Shown here in pieces: positions 1 to 12,887 of a stretch of 64,000 bases of DNA (positions are counted from its first letter, which is position 1; each line of letters opens with the position of its first letter). The notes beneath the pieces were generated by a model. The model searched no databases and was not told the DNA's origin. It saw only the letters and a list, made by a program, of their open reading frames with translations. Where the stretch lies: the NCBI GenBank assembly GCA_903858475.1, contig CAIOIZ010000116.1:1-64000 (forward strand), read 5' to 3'. Source of the stretch: an uncultured Bacteroidota bacterium (GTDB taxonomy: Bacteria; Bacteroidota; Bacteroidia; Chitinophagales; Chitinophagaceae). The position numbers and the translations under genes were made by a program.

Positions 1-191
1 CGAATGAAGTCCGCTTCAACTGATAAAACAAAGATGAACAACTAAAGGCAAAACGTAAAACACAGTCATCTTATCCAACTGTGGATAACGTCAAAAAGAG
101 TCAACCAAAATCAGGACGAGACATACTCGGGCGACCTGCTAATTTTGACTGACTGCAAGAAATTAACTATTACAACTCAGCTATTTTCAAC

Positions 192-1766
192 ATGACAAAA
201 ATAAAATACTGCTTTACATTCCTTTTTCTCTTTTGCGTTGCACTTACAAATGCACAGCAAACTCATATTGACAGTTTGAAACAACAACTGTCAATAGCAA
301 AGGCAGACACTGTGAAAATTAGTTTAGACTTTCAAATTAGCAAAGCATATGCTAACACCAATCCTGATTCAATGGTGTTATACTCCAGGAAAACAATCCA
401 GTTGTTGCATCATTTATTAGCCACAGAAAATGTAGACAGCTTTAAAATGCAAATCTTATGGAACATAGCTGACATGTATCAATATGTGAGCAATGATTCA
501 ATGGTATTTTATGCACAGCAAGTATTGCTAATTTGTATAAAAAACAGAAATAGTTTCCCTGCCGGTACTGAAGCGAAGGCATTATTAAATCTTGCGGGTT
601 CATTGTGGTGGGCAGGAAATTACCCTGATGCGAAGGAAACCTATTTTAAAGCATTGCAATTAGCTGAACCGCTTGCAGACACCCTCCTTATAGGGCGCAT
701 TTACAACGGTATTGCAATGGTAAACAGAAATGCAGGCAATTATCGGGAGGCAATAAACTATTATACAAAAGCGGAAAATTTAACGAGGTCAATTCCCGAC
801 AATCAGGTATTAAATACACTTTTAGTTGACAAGGGAAAATCCTATGAACAACTCGGCATCCTGGATTCTGCATACACCTATGTTCAGGAATGTCTATCCA
901 TGTATTTCAGAAAGTTTCAAGGCAAAAATGTTTATGGAGGGGGAATACACTCTGCAATGGGAGTCATTTATTCCAAGATGGGAAAAGAACAATTGGCCGT
1001 TGAATTTTTCAGACAATCGTTTCAATTGAATACAGAGATAAATGAAATCCGTTTGCTTGCCCGTGGCTATTGCGAATTTGCCGAACATTTTGACCGCTTC
1101 AATCAACGGGATTCAGCGATTTACTACGCCACAAAAGGTTTTTTGATTGACCAAAAATTTAATTTACTGGTTCAGCAATTGCAAGCAGCCGCATTATTGA
1201 CCAAACTTTACAAACAGGAAAATAAGATTGATAGTGCGTTCAAGTATCAACAACTAATGATTGAAACAAGAGATAGTGTTTTCAGCAATGAAAAAATTAA
1301 TCGATTGCAAACATTGGAGTTTAATGAACAATTACGACAGCAAGAGTTAGCATCTGAAAAAACAAAGTCCGAAGAAGAACGAAAAATAAATATCCAGTAT
1401 GCCTTGATTGCAATCGGACTTGTTACTCTTATTATCTTGTTTTTGTTTCTTAGCCGAAGTTTTATTACCAACTCCAAACTAATTTCTTTTTTTGGAGTGA
1501 TTGCCTTGTTGCTTGTTTTTGAATTTCTCAATTTATTACTCCATCCATTCTTAGAAAGAATTACTCATCACTCCCCTATCTTCATGTTGCTTGGGTTAGT
1601 TTGTATTGCAGCTTTGCTTGTGCCCTTGCACCATAAATTAGAAAAATGGACAACAGTAAAACTGGTCGAGAAAAATAAAGCGACAAGATTGGCAAATGCA
1701 AAAAAAACCATTGATAAATTAGAAGATAAGATGAAAGATCCGAATGAAAGTAGCAAGAATGCATAA
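192..1766 (+). CDS. TPR-repeat secreted/membrane protein with two C-terminal hydrophobic segments
   Basis: 524-aa ORF with signal peptide (MTKIKYCFTFLFLFCVALTNAQQ), TPR-like repeats (AKETYFKALQLAEPL, YREAINYYTKAENL) and C-terminal TM stretches. Confidence 0.8.
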   Translation: MTKIKYCFTFLFLFCVALTNAQQTHIDSLKQQLSIAKADTVKISLDFQISKAYANTNPDSMVLYSRKTIQLLHHLLATENVDSFKMQILWNIADMYQYVSNDSMVFYAQQVLLICIKNRNSFPAGTEAKALLNLAGSLWWAGNYPDAKETYFKALQLAEPLADTLLIGRIYNGIAMVNRNAGNYREAINYYTKAENLTRSIPDNQVLNTLLVDKGKSYEQLGILDSAYTYVQECLSMYFRKFQGKNVYGGGIHSAMGVIYSKMGKEQLAVEFFRQSFQLNTEINEIRLLARGYCEFAEHFDRFNQRDSAIYYATKGFLIDQKFNLLVQQLQAAALLTKLYKQENKIDSAFKYQQLMIETRDSVFSNEKINRLQTLEFNEQLRQQELASEKTKSEEERKINIQYALIAIGLVTLIILFLFLSRSFITNSKLISFFGVIALLLVFEFLNLLLHPFLERITHHSPIFMLLGLVCIAALLVPLHHKLEKWTTVKLVEKNKATRLANAKKTIDKLEDKMKDPNESSKNA

Positions 1767-1852
1767 AAATAGCTTGGTGCAATTGTGGCTGACCGACTAA
1801 CCTACAACCCCCAGCATTGGTATTTGCAAAAACTGGCGGAACCTTGAAACAT

Positions 1853-1922
1853 CAGCAATGTGCAAATATCAGCAGCGGTTCGAACTCGACATTCAATTTT
1901 CAGGATTAGTTCATAACTTCAG
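1853..1922 (+). repeat. Intergenic repeat unit, copy A (matches 3007-3091)
   Basis: CAGCAATGTGCAAATATCAGCAGCGGTTCGAACTCGACATTCAA...TTCATAACTTCAG aligns with CAGCTAAGTGCAAAGCCAGGCTTTGGTTCGGGCTCGACA...TTCAACTTAAGTTCTTAACTTCA at 3007-3091. Confidence 0.6.
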
Positions 1923-2034
1923 CTTTTCAACTTGGCTTTAGATTCTGACTGGACAAGCAATGAATTCCCTGCCTTTGCAAAACCTCGACCCTTGTGTGCA
2001 AGCTAAAATTGCATTTTCAGATTAAAAATAAAAT

Positions 2035-2733
2035 ATGATAGGTATTATCGTTCAGCTTTCCCTTTCTTGGTTAATAGTTTGGCTTTTTGAAAAAGGGAGT
2101 TTGTCTTTTTTAGGATTCTACCCAACAAAAGGAAGGCTATTTGATTTCGTTCTATTCTTCTTAATTACTGCTATTTGTTGCTCAACAGGCTTCTTCTTGC
2201 GCATGTATTTCGCAAAAGAGCAATGGAGCCTAAACCATTCCCTTACACCTAATATTATTCTAGAAGCGGTTTGGTGGAATGTTAAGTCGGTACTGTTTGA
2301 AGAACTAATTTTTAGAGGCATAATTTTTTATATTCTCATTAAAAAAATTGGTTCTCTGAAAGCAATTATGATCTCAGCAATTGCTTTCGGAATTTATCAT
2401 TGGTTCTCCCATGAAGTAATTGGAAATCCCATACAAATGGCAATGACTTTTGTCATTACAGGAATTATGGGGCTTTTATATGCATATGGGTATGCAAAAA
2501 CTTTCTCACTCTACATACCCTGTGCAATTCACTTGGGCTGGAACTTAACACAAGGATTTGTTTTCTCTCAAGGGCCAATTGGAAAAGGAATATTCATACA
2601 AGGTATGCCACAGCCCATCGTAAATGTTTCTTATTTGGTTTTCTTTATTATTTTATTAGTTCCCATGCTAAGTACTTTGCTAATAAATTTCTTCTTATTG
2701 CGACAGCGCAAGCAAACAGAATTTAAGCAATAA
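2035..2733 (+). CDS. CPBP-family intramembrane metalloprotease (CAAX protease-like)
   Basis: Polytopic protein with the EExxxR-type motif (FEELIFRGIIFYIL) and downstream IYHWFSHE / HLGWN histidine motifs. Confidence 0.8.
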   Translation: MIGIIVQLSLSWLIVWLFEKGSLSFLGFYPTKGRLFDFVLFFLITAICCSTGFFLRMYFAKEQWSLNHSLTPNIILEAVWWNVKSVLFEELIFRGIIFYILIKKIGSLKAIMISAIAFGIYHWFSHEVIGNPIQMAMTFVITGIMGLLYAYGYAKTFSLYIPCAIHLGWNLTQGFVFSQGPIGKGIFIQGMPQPIVNVSYLVFFIILLVPMLSTLLINFFLLRQRKQTEFKQ

Positions 2734-3006
2734 GTACAGCGCCAAATAATATTGGGTTTTTAGCCGCCGTAGGTAGTTGCCGCCGTTTGGTCTTCGACCA
2801 ACGGCTATAGCCGATACCACAACGCTTAATACAAAAAATATAAAATACAAAAAAAGCAATGGCATTTATGTTGCCCGTTCGTGGGGAGAACAGACGGGCA
2901 GAAACATTATACAATTGGCGGCTTAAATTGGACAACCAAGACTAACATAATAACAACGAACCGCTAACAAGCAGTTTGCCAAAACTGTGACTCAACAAAC
3001 TAATTT

Positions 3007-3091
3007 CAGCTAAGTGCAAAGCCAGGCTTTGGTTCGGGCTCGACAAACTCCCGATAGCTATCGGAATTCAACTTAAGTTCTTAACTTCAAC
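3007..3091 (+). repeat. Intergenic repeat unit, copy B, containing a CCGATAGCTATCGG palindrome at 3051-3064
   Basis: Aligns with 1853-1922; differs by an insertion carrying the perfect 14-nt palindrome. Confidence 0.6.
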
Positions 3092-3223
3092 AGCAGTTTT
3101 TCAATCAGCAGCGGCTGTGGGCAAAGGATTACTAATGCCCCTCCTGCACAAAGCCTTCTCGTTGTACGACGCACTGAGAAACAAACGACAAATAACAAAT
3201 TAACACTTAAAAAATAAACTATT

Positions 3224-3661
3224 ATGGCAAGTATCAATCCACACATTAATTTCAACGGCAACGCCGAAGAAGCATTCAACTTTTACAAATCCGTATTTGG
3301 CGGTGAGTTTGCCAAAATAATGCGTTTCAAAGATTTAGCCACTGCTGAATTTCCAGTAGCAGGCAATGAAGCGAATAAAATAATGCATATTGCTTTACCA
3401 ATTGGTAATAGTATTTTAATGGCCAATGATGTGCCTGAAATAATGGGACGAACAAATGAAAATGAGAACAGAAGCAAAATTGTAATTAGTGCAGAAAGCA
3501 AAGCAGAAGCCGACAAATTATTCAATGGACTTTCGGCTGGCGGACAAATTGAAATGCCTATTACTGACAGCCCTTGGGGTTCCTACTTTGGTATGTTTAG
3601 AGATAAATATGGTATCGAATGGATGATAGATTTTGATTCGAATTATAAGGCAAATATATAA
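3224..3661 (+). CDS. VOC superfamily / PhnB-like glyoxalase-fold protein
   Basis: 145 aa; INPHINFNGNAEEAFNFYKSVFGGEF and WGSYFGMFRDKYGIEWMIDF are typical of PhnB-like proteins. Confidence 0.85.
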   Translation: MASINPHINFNGNAEEAFNFYKSVFGGEFAKIMRFKDLATAEFPVAGNEANKIMHIALPIGNSILMANDVPEIMGRTNENENRSKIVISAESKAEADKLFNGLSAGGQIEMPITDSPWGSYFGMFRDKYGIEWMIDFDSNYKANI

Positions 3662-3748
3662 TGGAGGGAATCAAAGACAAACTAACAGAAATTTGGCAAT
3701 CATAAAATGACTCTGTGCAAAAATGAACGAAATAAAGTAAAATCAAAA

Positions 3749-4270
3749 ATGAAATTTCAAATACAAAATAGCAATATTAACGACATAGACGAAATTTTCC
3801 GTTTATACAAAATCGCCACCGATTTCCAAAAGACAAAATTTACAGTTCACTGGCCTGAATTTGAAAGAAAACTTATTGAAACTGAAATTGCAGAAAATAG
3901 ACAATGGAAAATAGTTGTAGATGAAAAAATTGCTTGTGTTTGGGCCACCACTTTCCATGACCCTCAAATTTGGGAGGAAAAAGACGGAGACCCCTCCGTT
4001 TATATTCACCGAATTGCAACAAATCCTGATTTTAGAGGACAGCATTTAGTTGTACAAATAGTAGAATGGGTTAAAATTTATGCCAAAGAAAATCAAAAAC
4101 AATTTGTTAGAATGGATACTGTTGGCGACAATCCTGGGCTAATTAATTATTACACAAAATGTGGTTTTAACTTTTTGGGATTGTTGAAACTTAAAAATAC
4201 GGAAGGACTTCCTGCTCATTACGACAACGCAACAGTAAGTTTATTTCAAATGACAATCACCACTAAATAA
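3749..4270 (+). CDS. GNAT-family N-acetyltransferase
   Basis: Internal start MKFQIQNSNINDIDEIFRLYKIA preferred; IHRIATNPDFRGQHLVVQIVEWVKIYAKENQ acetyl-CoA-binding motif and YTKCGF. Confidence 0.8.
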   Translation: MKFQIQNSNINDIDEIFRLYKIATDFQKTKFTVHWPEFERKLIETEIAENRQWKIVVDEKIACVWATTFHDPQIWEEKDGDPSVYIHRIATNPDFRGQHLVVQIVEWVKIYAKENQKQFVRMDTVGDNPGLINYYTKCGFNFLGLLKLKNTEGLPAHYDNATVSLFQMTITTK

Positions 4271-4433
4271 TAAAATAAGCAGCGGTATTGGAATTTAAAG
4301 GAAGGGCTTTGAAAAAAACCCAGCATACTTCATTTGCAACAATATAGACAAGTCAGGAATACTCACTGATAAAATAAAATACACAGCTATCTTTGTAATG
4401 AACCACGCCATAAAATAATTAACCGAATATAAT

Positions 4434-5306
4434 ATGAATAGGATATTTCTACTTTTCTGTTTGACCTTTTTCACCACTTTACTGTTCGGACAAAATAATC
4501 AAGTAAACCAAACCGAAACAACCAAACCCTTTATCCTGGGCCTTATAGACGAAATTCAATCAACAGCATTAGCTGAAAAAAGAATTTTGAATATTTATCT
4601 TCCAGAAGGTTACAATAAAAACGACAGCACGAAATACCCAGTAATCTACTTATTAGATGGCTCAGCAAACGAAGATTTTATTCACGTTGTTGGACTTGTA
4701 CAGTTCTATAATTTTGAATGGATCAACCAGGTCCCAAAATCCATTGTAGTTGGTATTGCATCGGTTGATAGAGAGCGAGATTTTACTTTTCCAACATCTA
4801 GTGAGGAACTGAAAACAACATTTGCAAGAGCAGGACACTCGGATAAATTTATTTCATTTCTTGAAAAGGAATTACAGCAATTTATAGAAACTAAGTACAA
4901 AGGAAATAAAGACAAAACCCTTATCGGACAATCATTAGGGGGCCTATTAGCAACTGAAATCTTACTTAAAAAACCAAGGTTATTTAATAAATATATTATC
5001 ATTAGTCCAAGTTTATGGTGGGACAATGGCTCGCTTTTAAACCAACAATCCCCGATTGCAAGCGCTGGCTTTACTCAACAAACAGCTATATATATTGGCG
5101 TAGGAAAAGAAGGTCTAACACCCACAAAAATTCCGAGAGTGATGGAAGTAGATGCTAATTTATTAACCGAAAAAATAAAAGAAACGAAAAATAACAACGT
5201 AAAAGTATTTTTCGATTATTTACCACAAGAAAATCACGCAACCATAATGCACCAAGCCTTGTCCAATGCATTTAAAATTTTATACCCAATTTTAACGAAT
5301 AATTGA
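4434..5306 (+). CDS. Alpha/beta-hydrolase putative esterase (Fes/IroE-like)
   Basis: Signal peptide, YPVIYLLDGS, nucleophile elbow GQSLGGLLA, YIIISPSLWWDN, late NHATIMHQAL histidine. Confidence 0.8.
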   Translation: MNRIFLLFCLTFFTTLLFGQNNQVNQTETTKPFILGLIDEIQSTALAEKRILNIYLPEGYNKNDSTKYPVIYLLDGSANEDFIHVVGLVQFYNFEWINQVPKSIVVGIASVDRERDFTFPTSSEELKTTFARAGHSDKFISFLEKELQQFIETKYKGNKDKTLIGQSLGGLLATEILLKKPRLFNKYIIISPSLWWDNGSLLNQQSPIASAGFTQQTAIYIGVGKEGLTPTKIPRVMEVDANLLTEKIKETKNNNVKVFFDYLPQENHATIMHQALSNAFKILYPILTNN

Positions 5307-5331
5307 TAACCCTAAAAAAGAATGGGCAACA

Positions 5332-7131
5332 ATGAGAATACTTTTATTTTTTGTGTTACTCCAAAACTTTGCCTACGCACAGCAGATTACTATTCAAAAT
5401 AGCAAGAATAGACAAATCACCCATTTAAATGGCGATTGGAATTACATCATTGATCCATACGAAACAGGCTACTATAGTTTTCACTTAGATGAATATGATA
5501 AAAAGAGTGATTTTCAAATGGGCGCATTTTTCAACAATTACCATTCCGCCAATAAAAATAATTTAATAGAATACGATTTCGACAAGTCTCCAAAAATGCG
5601 TATCCCAAATGATTGGAATACACAAGACGAGAAATTATTTTACTATGAAGGAACCGTATGGTTCAAAAAATCTTTTGATTACACACTGGCTAAACACAAA
5701 CGCCTATTTTTAAATTTTGCTGCTGTCAATTATCAAGCCGATGTGTACCTCAACGGCAAAAAACTAGGAACGCATGTAGGAGGATTTACTTCTTTTTGCT
5801 TCGAAATTTCAACTGTCATTAAAGAAAAAGACAATTATCTGGTGGTGAAAGTTGATAATAAAAGACTCAAAGATGCAGTACCAACCACCAATACCGATTG
5901 GTGGAATTATGGAGGCCTTACCCGAGAGGTTTCTTTAATGGAAGTGGCAGATGCTTTTATTGAAGATTATAGCATTCAACTTGACAAAAAAAACAACACT
6001 ACCATCGCTGGTTATATAAAAGTGAATACCCCAACAACCGGGCAACCCATAAGCATTAGCATTCCTGCCCTCAAAAAGATAATAACTGATACACTAGGGC
6101 CAACTGGAATACTAAATTTTAGCATACATACTGGAATGGGCGCTATCCAATATTGGTCGCCCAAAAACCCAAAACTATACGAAATTATTATTGACTACAA
6201 TGGAGAAACCATTAAAGATCGCATTGGATTTAGAACCATTGAAACAAATGCTGCTACCATTTTATTAAACGGCGCCCCTATTTTTTTAAAGGGCATATCT
6301 ATACACGAAGAGAATGCTACAGGAGGAAGAGGTAAAACAATTGAAGATGCTAAAAGACTCTTGAGTTGGGCAAAGGAATTGGGATGCAATTATGTACGGT
6401 TGGCACACTACCCGCATAATGAAAATACCATTCGTTTAGCGGATGAATTAGGCTTATTAGTTTGGGAAGAAATACCCGTGTATTGGACAATAAATTTCAA
6501 AAATCCCGCTACTTACCACAATGCCGAAAATCAACTGAATGAAATGATTGATAGAGATAAAAATAGGGCAAGTGTAATTATCTGGTCAATGGCCAATGAA
6601 ACTCCCCTATCTGATGAAAGAACATTTTTTATCAAAAACTTAATCAAGTATACAAAAAGTAAGGACTCCACTAGGTTAGTAAGTGCTGCGTTGCTAACAC
6701 AATACAGCAATGGCGTAAATAGCATCAATGATCCACTGGGGGAAGATTTAGATCTCATTGCCTTTAACCAATATTTGGGTTGGTACGGAGGAAATTTGGA
6801 AGATGCAGAAACTATAAAATGGACAAGCAAATACAATAAACCTTTGATTGTTTCTGAATTTGGCGGCGATGCAAAACAAGGACTGCATGGAGATAAGAAA
6901 GAACGATGGACCGAAGAGTATCAAGCATATTTATATATTCAGAATTTAAAAATGATAGATAAAATGCCCCATCTTGCTGGCCTTTCGCCTTGGATACTAG
7001 TCGATTTTAGGTCACCCCGTAGATTACTACCTGGCATACAAGATGGATATAATAGAAAAGGATTGATTTCGAATAAAGGAATAAAGAAGAAGGCTTTTTG
7101 GGTGCTAAATAAATATTATCTAAAAAAATAA
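5332..7131 (+). CDS. Glycoside hydrolase family 2, beta-glucuronidase-like
   Basis: Signal peptide; VRLAHYPHNENTIRLADELGLLVWEEIPVYW, SMANETP (acid/base), SEFGGDAKQGLHG (nucleophile region). Confidence 0.85.
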   Translation: MRILLFFVLLQNFAYAQQITIQNSKNRQITHLNGDWNYIIDPYETGYYSFHLDEYDKKSDFQMGAFFNNYHSANKNNLIEYDFDKSPKMRIPNDWNTQDEKLFYYEGTVWFKKSFDYTLAKHKRLFLNFAAVNYQADVYLNGKKLGTHVGGFTSFCFEISTVIKEKDNYLVVKVDNKRLKDAVPTTNTDWWNYGGLTREVSLMEVADAFIEDYSIQLDKKNNTTIAGYIKVNTPTTGQPISISIPALKKIITDTLGPTGILNFSIHTGMGAIQYWSPKNPKLYEIIIDYNGETIKDRIGFRTIETNAATILLNGAPIFLKGISIHEENATGGRGKTIEDAKRLLSWAKELGCNYVRLAHYPHNENTIRLADELGLLVWEEIPVYWTINFKNPATYHNAENQLNEMIDRDKNRASVIIWSMANETPLSDERTFFIKNLIKYTKSKDSTRLVSAALLTQYSNGVNSINDPLGEDLDLIAFNQYLGWYGGNLEDAETIKWTSKYNKPLIVSEFGGDAKQGLHGDKKERWTEEYQAYLYIQNLKMIDKMPHLAGLSPWILVDFRSPRRLLPGIQDGYNRKGLISNKGIKKKAFWVLNKYYLKK

Positions 7132-7256
7132 TGATAGTCCAATTTTAAAAGTACATTTATTGAAATTTAATAACCCAGTAAGCACTATTTTTTTCTATTT
7201 TTACATTACTCCTAAAACAAAGTACCTGAGCATTAATTTTCCCATTCCAACTAAAT

Positions 7257-8240
7257 ATGCAGTATAATACATTACCAAAGATTGAACTTCATTTACATTT
7301 AGATTGTTCCTTGAGCTATGAAGTGGTGAAACAATTAAATCCCTCGATAACGCAGGAAGAATACACGCACACTTTTATTGCCCCGGCTAAATGTAGCGAC
7401 CTTGCAGATTATATAAGTCGCGCAAGAAGTGGTTTTGAATTAATGCAAACCAAGGAACAATTAAGACTGGTAACGCTCGATTTATTCAGACAACTGAAAG
7501 CCGATAATGTATTGTATGCAGAAATTAGATTTGCTCCCCTCCTACACATTGCAAAAGGCTTAAGTTCATCAGAAGTAGTGGAAATAGTCAATAAAGCAAC
7601 TGAAGAAGGCATCCAATCCTATGGCATTGAAGCAGGTCTTATTTTAAGTACCCTCCGGCATTATACTGCAGCAGAAAGTATGGAAACTATTGAGCTGGTA
7701 AAACAATTTAAAGGTTCTACAATAGTAGGATTTGATATTGCTGCTGATGAAGCGGGCTTTGGCATTGACAACCACATTAAGGCATTTGAATTTGCCCACC
7801 TCCATGACATTCCTTGTACAGCACATGCAGGTGAAGCCAAGGGACCAGAAAGCGTTTGGGAAACCCTGCAATATTTTAAACCTTCTCGTATAGGGCATGG
7901 GGTTAGAAGTGCAGAAGATCCGGCGCTGATGTTATTTTTAAAAGAAAATAATATTCATTTAGAAGTTTGTCCTACCAGCAATATTCAAACAAATGTATTT
8001 AATACAATCGAAGATCATTGTGCCAACAAAATTTTCGAATCCGGTATTTCAATGAGTATTAATACCGATGCAAGAGCCATTTCAAATGTTACATTGACAG
8101 ATGAGTACCAACTGATGGAAAAAGTTTTCAATTGGGATATCAAGCATTTTAAAAAATGCAATTTGGAAGCTATTCAACATGCATTTACAAGTACCGAAAA
8201 GAAAGAGAAGCTACGCAAACAGCTAGAATCAGCGTTTTAA
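7257..8240 (+). CDS. add: Adenosine deaminase family protein
   Basis: PKIELHLHLDCSLSYEVV, CTAHAGEAKGPESVWETL, RIGHGVRS, LEVCPTSN, SINTDARAIS. Confidence 0.88.
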   Translation: MQYNTLPKIELHLHLDCSLSYEVVKQLNPSITQEEYTHTFIAPAKCSDLADYISRARSGFELMQTKEQLRLVTLDLFRQLKADNVLYAEIRFAPLLHIAKGLSSSEVVEIVNKATEEGIQSYGIEAGLILSTLRHYTAAESMETIELVKQFKGSTIVGFDIAADEAGFGIDNHIKAFEFAHLHDIPCTAHAGEAKGPESVWETLQYFKPSRIGHGVRSAEDPALMLFLKENNIHLEVCPTSNIQTNVFNTIEDHCANKIFESGISMSINTDARAISNVTLTDEYQLMEKVFNWDIKHFKKCNLEAIQHAFTSTEKKEKLRKQLESAF

Positions 8241-8422
8241 CAGCTACTTGTACCGCTCCCCAGCATTCCGCATCACACTGTTTGATGGTTAAAAATACGG
8301 CCTGAATCAATAATGAATTTTATTGTATAATTTTAACACAGCAACAGTAAAGTATATTCAATCTTTTCAATAATATTCATTAGCAATTTGATTGTTTACT
8401 TAGCCGAGTGTACACTAAATAA

Positions 8423-10648
<2,226 letters not shown>

Positions 10649-10741
10649 GTAAATTTTCGAGCTGGAACACACTGGCTACATTCATTGGGTGCTAAAATAT
10701 GGGCATGGCCACAACATCAACAGCTATTAGAATAGTCACTT

Positions 10742-11143
10742 TTAGTTTAGTGGCCGTTTATTAAATGCCAGAGGAGCTCCGCTTTTTTTTGTAGAATAAA
10801 ATTCAAAACTTTTATTTACACTATACTTGTAATTGGATTGCACTTTAAAAATCAATTCGAAATTCATCGTATCCATTGACTGCACAGTAATACCTGGGTA
10901 GTGTGGCAGCAAACTATCCAACAATGCAAAATTTTGCATGGCCGAATGCTGAACAGCGAATTCAAATTTATCGCCTAATACAGCTCGTTTAAAAGAGACA
11001 GCAGTAAAATGATACCGATAAGGCTGGATGCTAAAACTATAATCTTTCTGATTGATTAATAAAATGGGCAATGGGGAATCCTTCTCACTTGAATTGCAAG
11101 CAAGTAAAAGAATAGCCAGCCATATTAAACGTCTTCTCATCAT
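10742..11143 (-). CDS. Hypothetical lipoprotein
   Basis: 133 aa; lipobox-like LAILLLAC followed by Asn/Ser linker; no recognised domain. Confidence 0.6.
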   Translation of the reverse strand: MMRRRLIWLAILLLACNSSEKDSPLPILLINQKDYSFSIQPYRYHFTAVSFKRAVLGDKFEFAVQHSAMQNFALLDSLLPHYPGITVQSMDTMNFELIFKVQSNYKYSVNKSFEFYSTKKSGAPLAFNKRPLN

Positions 11144-11294
11144 CCTTTAATAGGTTTATCAATAGCATTGATACAAATCCACCACCCATTGCCTTACAAA
11201 ATTAATAGACTTCCAATTCTTTTGCGAATAGAATTTAAAATCATTGTAACTTTAATGCTGTCTAATTAAAATAATTAGCTGAAATTTCCAACAA

Positions 11295-11867
11295 ATGAAA
11301 GAGCCGTTAGTTTTTAAGTATGTGCTGCCATTTATTCAATGGTATGCACTCATGATACTTTTTGCGCTTGGCATAGATTATCTCTTACATCATTTTAATT
11401 TAGTTTTCATTGGCATTTACTTGGGATATTCAGGTACTACCCTCATTTTGGGTTCACTGCTGTATTCTTTAAGAAAAAGAAAAATTATTCAATCAGGCTC
11501 ACCAAAAAAATTGCTTCAACTGCATGAATACGGTTCCTGGGTCGGCGCAGTAATGGTCTTGGTACATGCGGGCATCCATTTCAATGCATTACTACCCTGG
11601 CTGGCTATTTTAATGCTGCTCATTACAGTTGCCAGCGGATTGATTGGAAAATACTTATTGAAAAAAGCAAATGAAACACTCAAATTAAGAAGGAGCGAAC
11701 TTATTCAATCTGGCCTTAGTGTGGAAGAAACGGATAAAGAATTATTTCTGGATTCCATCACAGTAGACCTTATGAAAAAATGGAGAATTGTGCACATGCC
11801 CATTACTTTACTATTGGCCTTCCTAGTATTGATGCATATTATTTCTGTACTAATGTTTAGCAAATGA
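11295..11867 (+). CDS. Membrane protein with bis-His helices, predicted cytochrome b-like
   Basis: Four hydrophobic helices; LHEYGSWVGAVMVLVH and VHMPITLLLAFLVLMH each give two His 14 residues apart, typical of heme b ligation. Confidence 0.65.
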   Translation: MKEPLVFKYVLPFIQWYALMILFALGIDYLLHHFNLVFIGIYLGYSGTTLILGSLLYSLRKRKIIQSGSPKKLLQLHEYGSWVGAVMVLVHAGIHFNALLPWLAILMLLITVASGLIGKYLLKKANETLKLRRSELIQSGLSVEETDKELFLDSITVDLMKKWRIVHMPITLLLAFLVLMHIISVLMFSK

Positions 11868-12760
11868 AACAAACACTTATTTTGGGAATCATTGTTGTTT
11901 GCATAGCATGCACTTACCTGTATCCTCATACAATGATTAATCCGGGTGAATTAACTGCAGGCCACCAACACTTAAAAAATAATTGCAGCGCCTGTCACAC
12001 CCCATTTTCAGGTATTTCCAATACCAAATGTATTGCTTGCCATAACCCTGCCAATATTGGCAAAGACAGTACAGGGAAATTGGATAGCAGTAAGCAAAAA
12101 ATATTATTTCACCAGGGGCTAATGGAACAATCTTGTAGCTCCTGCCATACCGACCACAAAGGCATTGCGCCAACAGTTAGCCTATCTAATTTTAATCACC
12201 AGCAATTGTCTTCAGCCGTTTTTAATAATTGCAATAGCTGCCACAACAAACCAGTTGATAGCTTGCATCAATCACTCAGTAATAGTTGCATCAATTGTCA
12301 TAACACACAGGGCTGGAAATTGAATGTTGTTTTCAACCATGATATGATACAAGGAGCGGATAAAAATAATTGTGCTGCTTGCCATCAAAAACCCAATGAC
12401 AATTTTCACCAATCTACCTCTGCCAATTGCAGTCAATGCCATAGCAACAACAAATGGCTGCCCTCCAGTTTCGACCATTCCGCCTATTTTCGGTTAGATG
12501 CCAATCACCAAACTACCTGTAATACTTGTCATACTAATAATAATTACAAAGTATATACCTGTTATAGCTGCCATGAACATTCGCCCAGCAATACCATTGC
12601 TAAGCACAATGAAGAAGGCATTTACAATATTAGCAATTGTGCATCCTGCCATAAAAGTGGTAGTGAACATGATATCAACCGCAATGGGAAGGAACAACAA
12701 AATATGAATAAGGAGGATTTAAAGAAATTAAATAATTACTCCAAAGAAGAGGATGATTAA
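11864..12760 (+). CDS. Multiheme (decaheme) cytochrome c
   Basis: Ten CxxCH motifs (CSACH, CIACH, CSSCH, CNSCH, CINCH, CAACH, CSQCH, CNTCH, CYSCH, CASCH); start overlaps the upstream stop (ATGA). Confidence 0.9.
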   Translation: MKQTLILGIIVVCIACTYLYPHTMINPGELTAGHQHLKNNCSACHTPFSGISNTKCIACHNPANIGKDSTGKLDSSKQKILFHQGLMEQSCSSCHTDHKGIAPTVSLSNFNHQQLSSAVFNNCNSCHNKPVDSLHQSLSNSCINCHNTQGWKLNVVFNHDMIQGADKNNCAACHQKPNDNFHQSTSANCSQCHSNNKWLPSSFDHSAYFRLDANHQTTCNTCHTNNNYKVYTCYSCHEHSPSNTIAKHNEEGIYNISNCASCHKSGSEHDINRNGKEQQNMNKEDLKKLNNYSKEEDD

Positions 12761-12887
12761 GCATCAATGACTGCCAGCAGTAAGTGGTTTACAAACTAGA
12801 ATTTGTAATAAGATTCCAATACGCTTTGTAATTTCGATGTCGCATAGCGAATTATTCATCACTATTAATTCACGCTAAAATATTATT

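Noticed and set aside
2723-3279. Minus-strand ORFs 2723-2935 and 3073-3279 in the intergenic region
   Set aside because: No signal peptide or motif, and they overlap the repeat unit or the start of the VOC gene; likely noncoding.
12494-12707. Alternate-frame and antisense ORFs within the cytochrome gene
   Set aside because: Overlap a reading frame with ten CxxCH motifs; compositional by-products.
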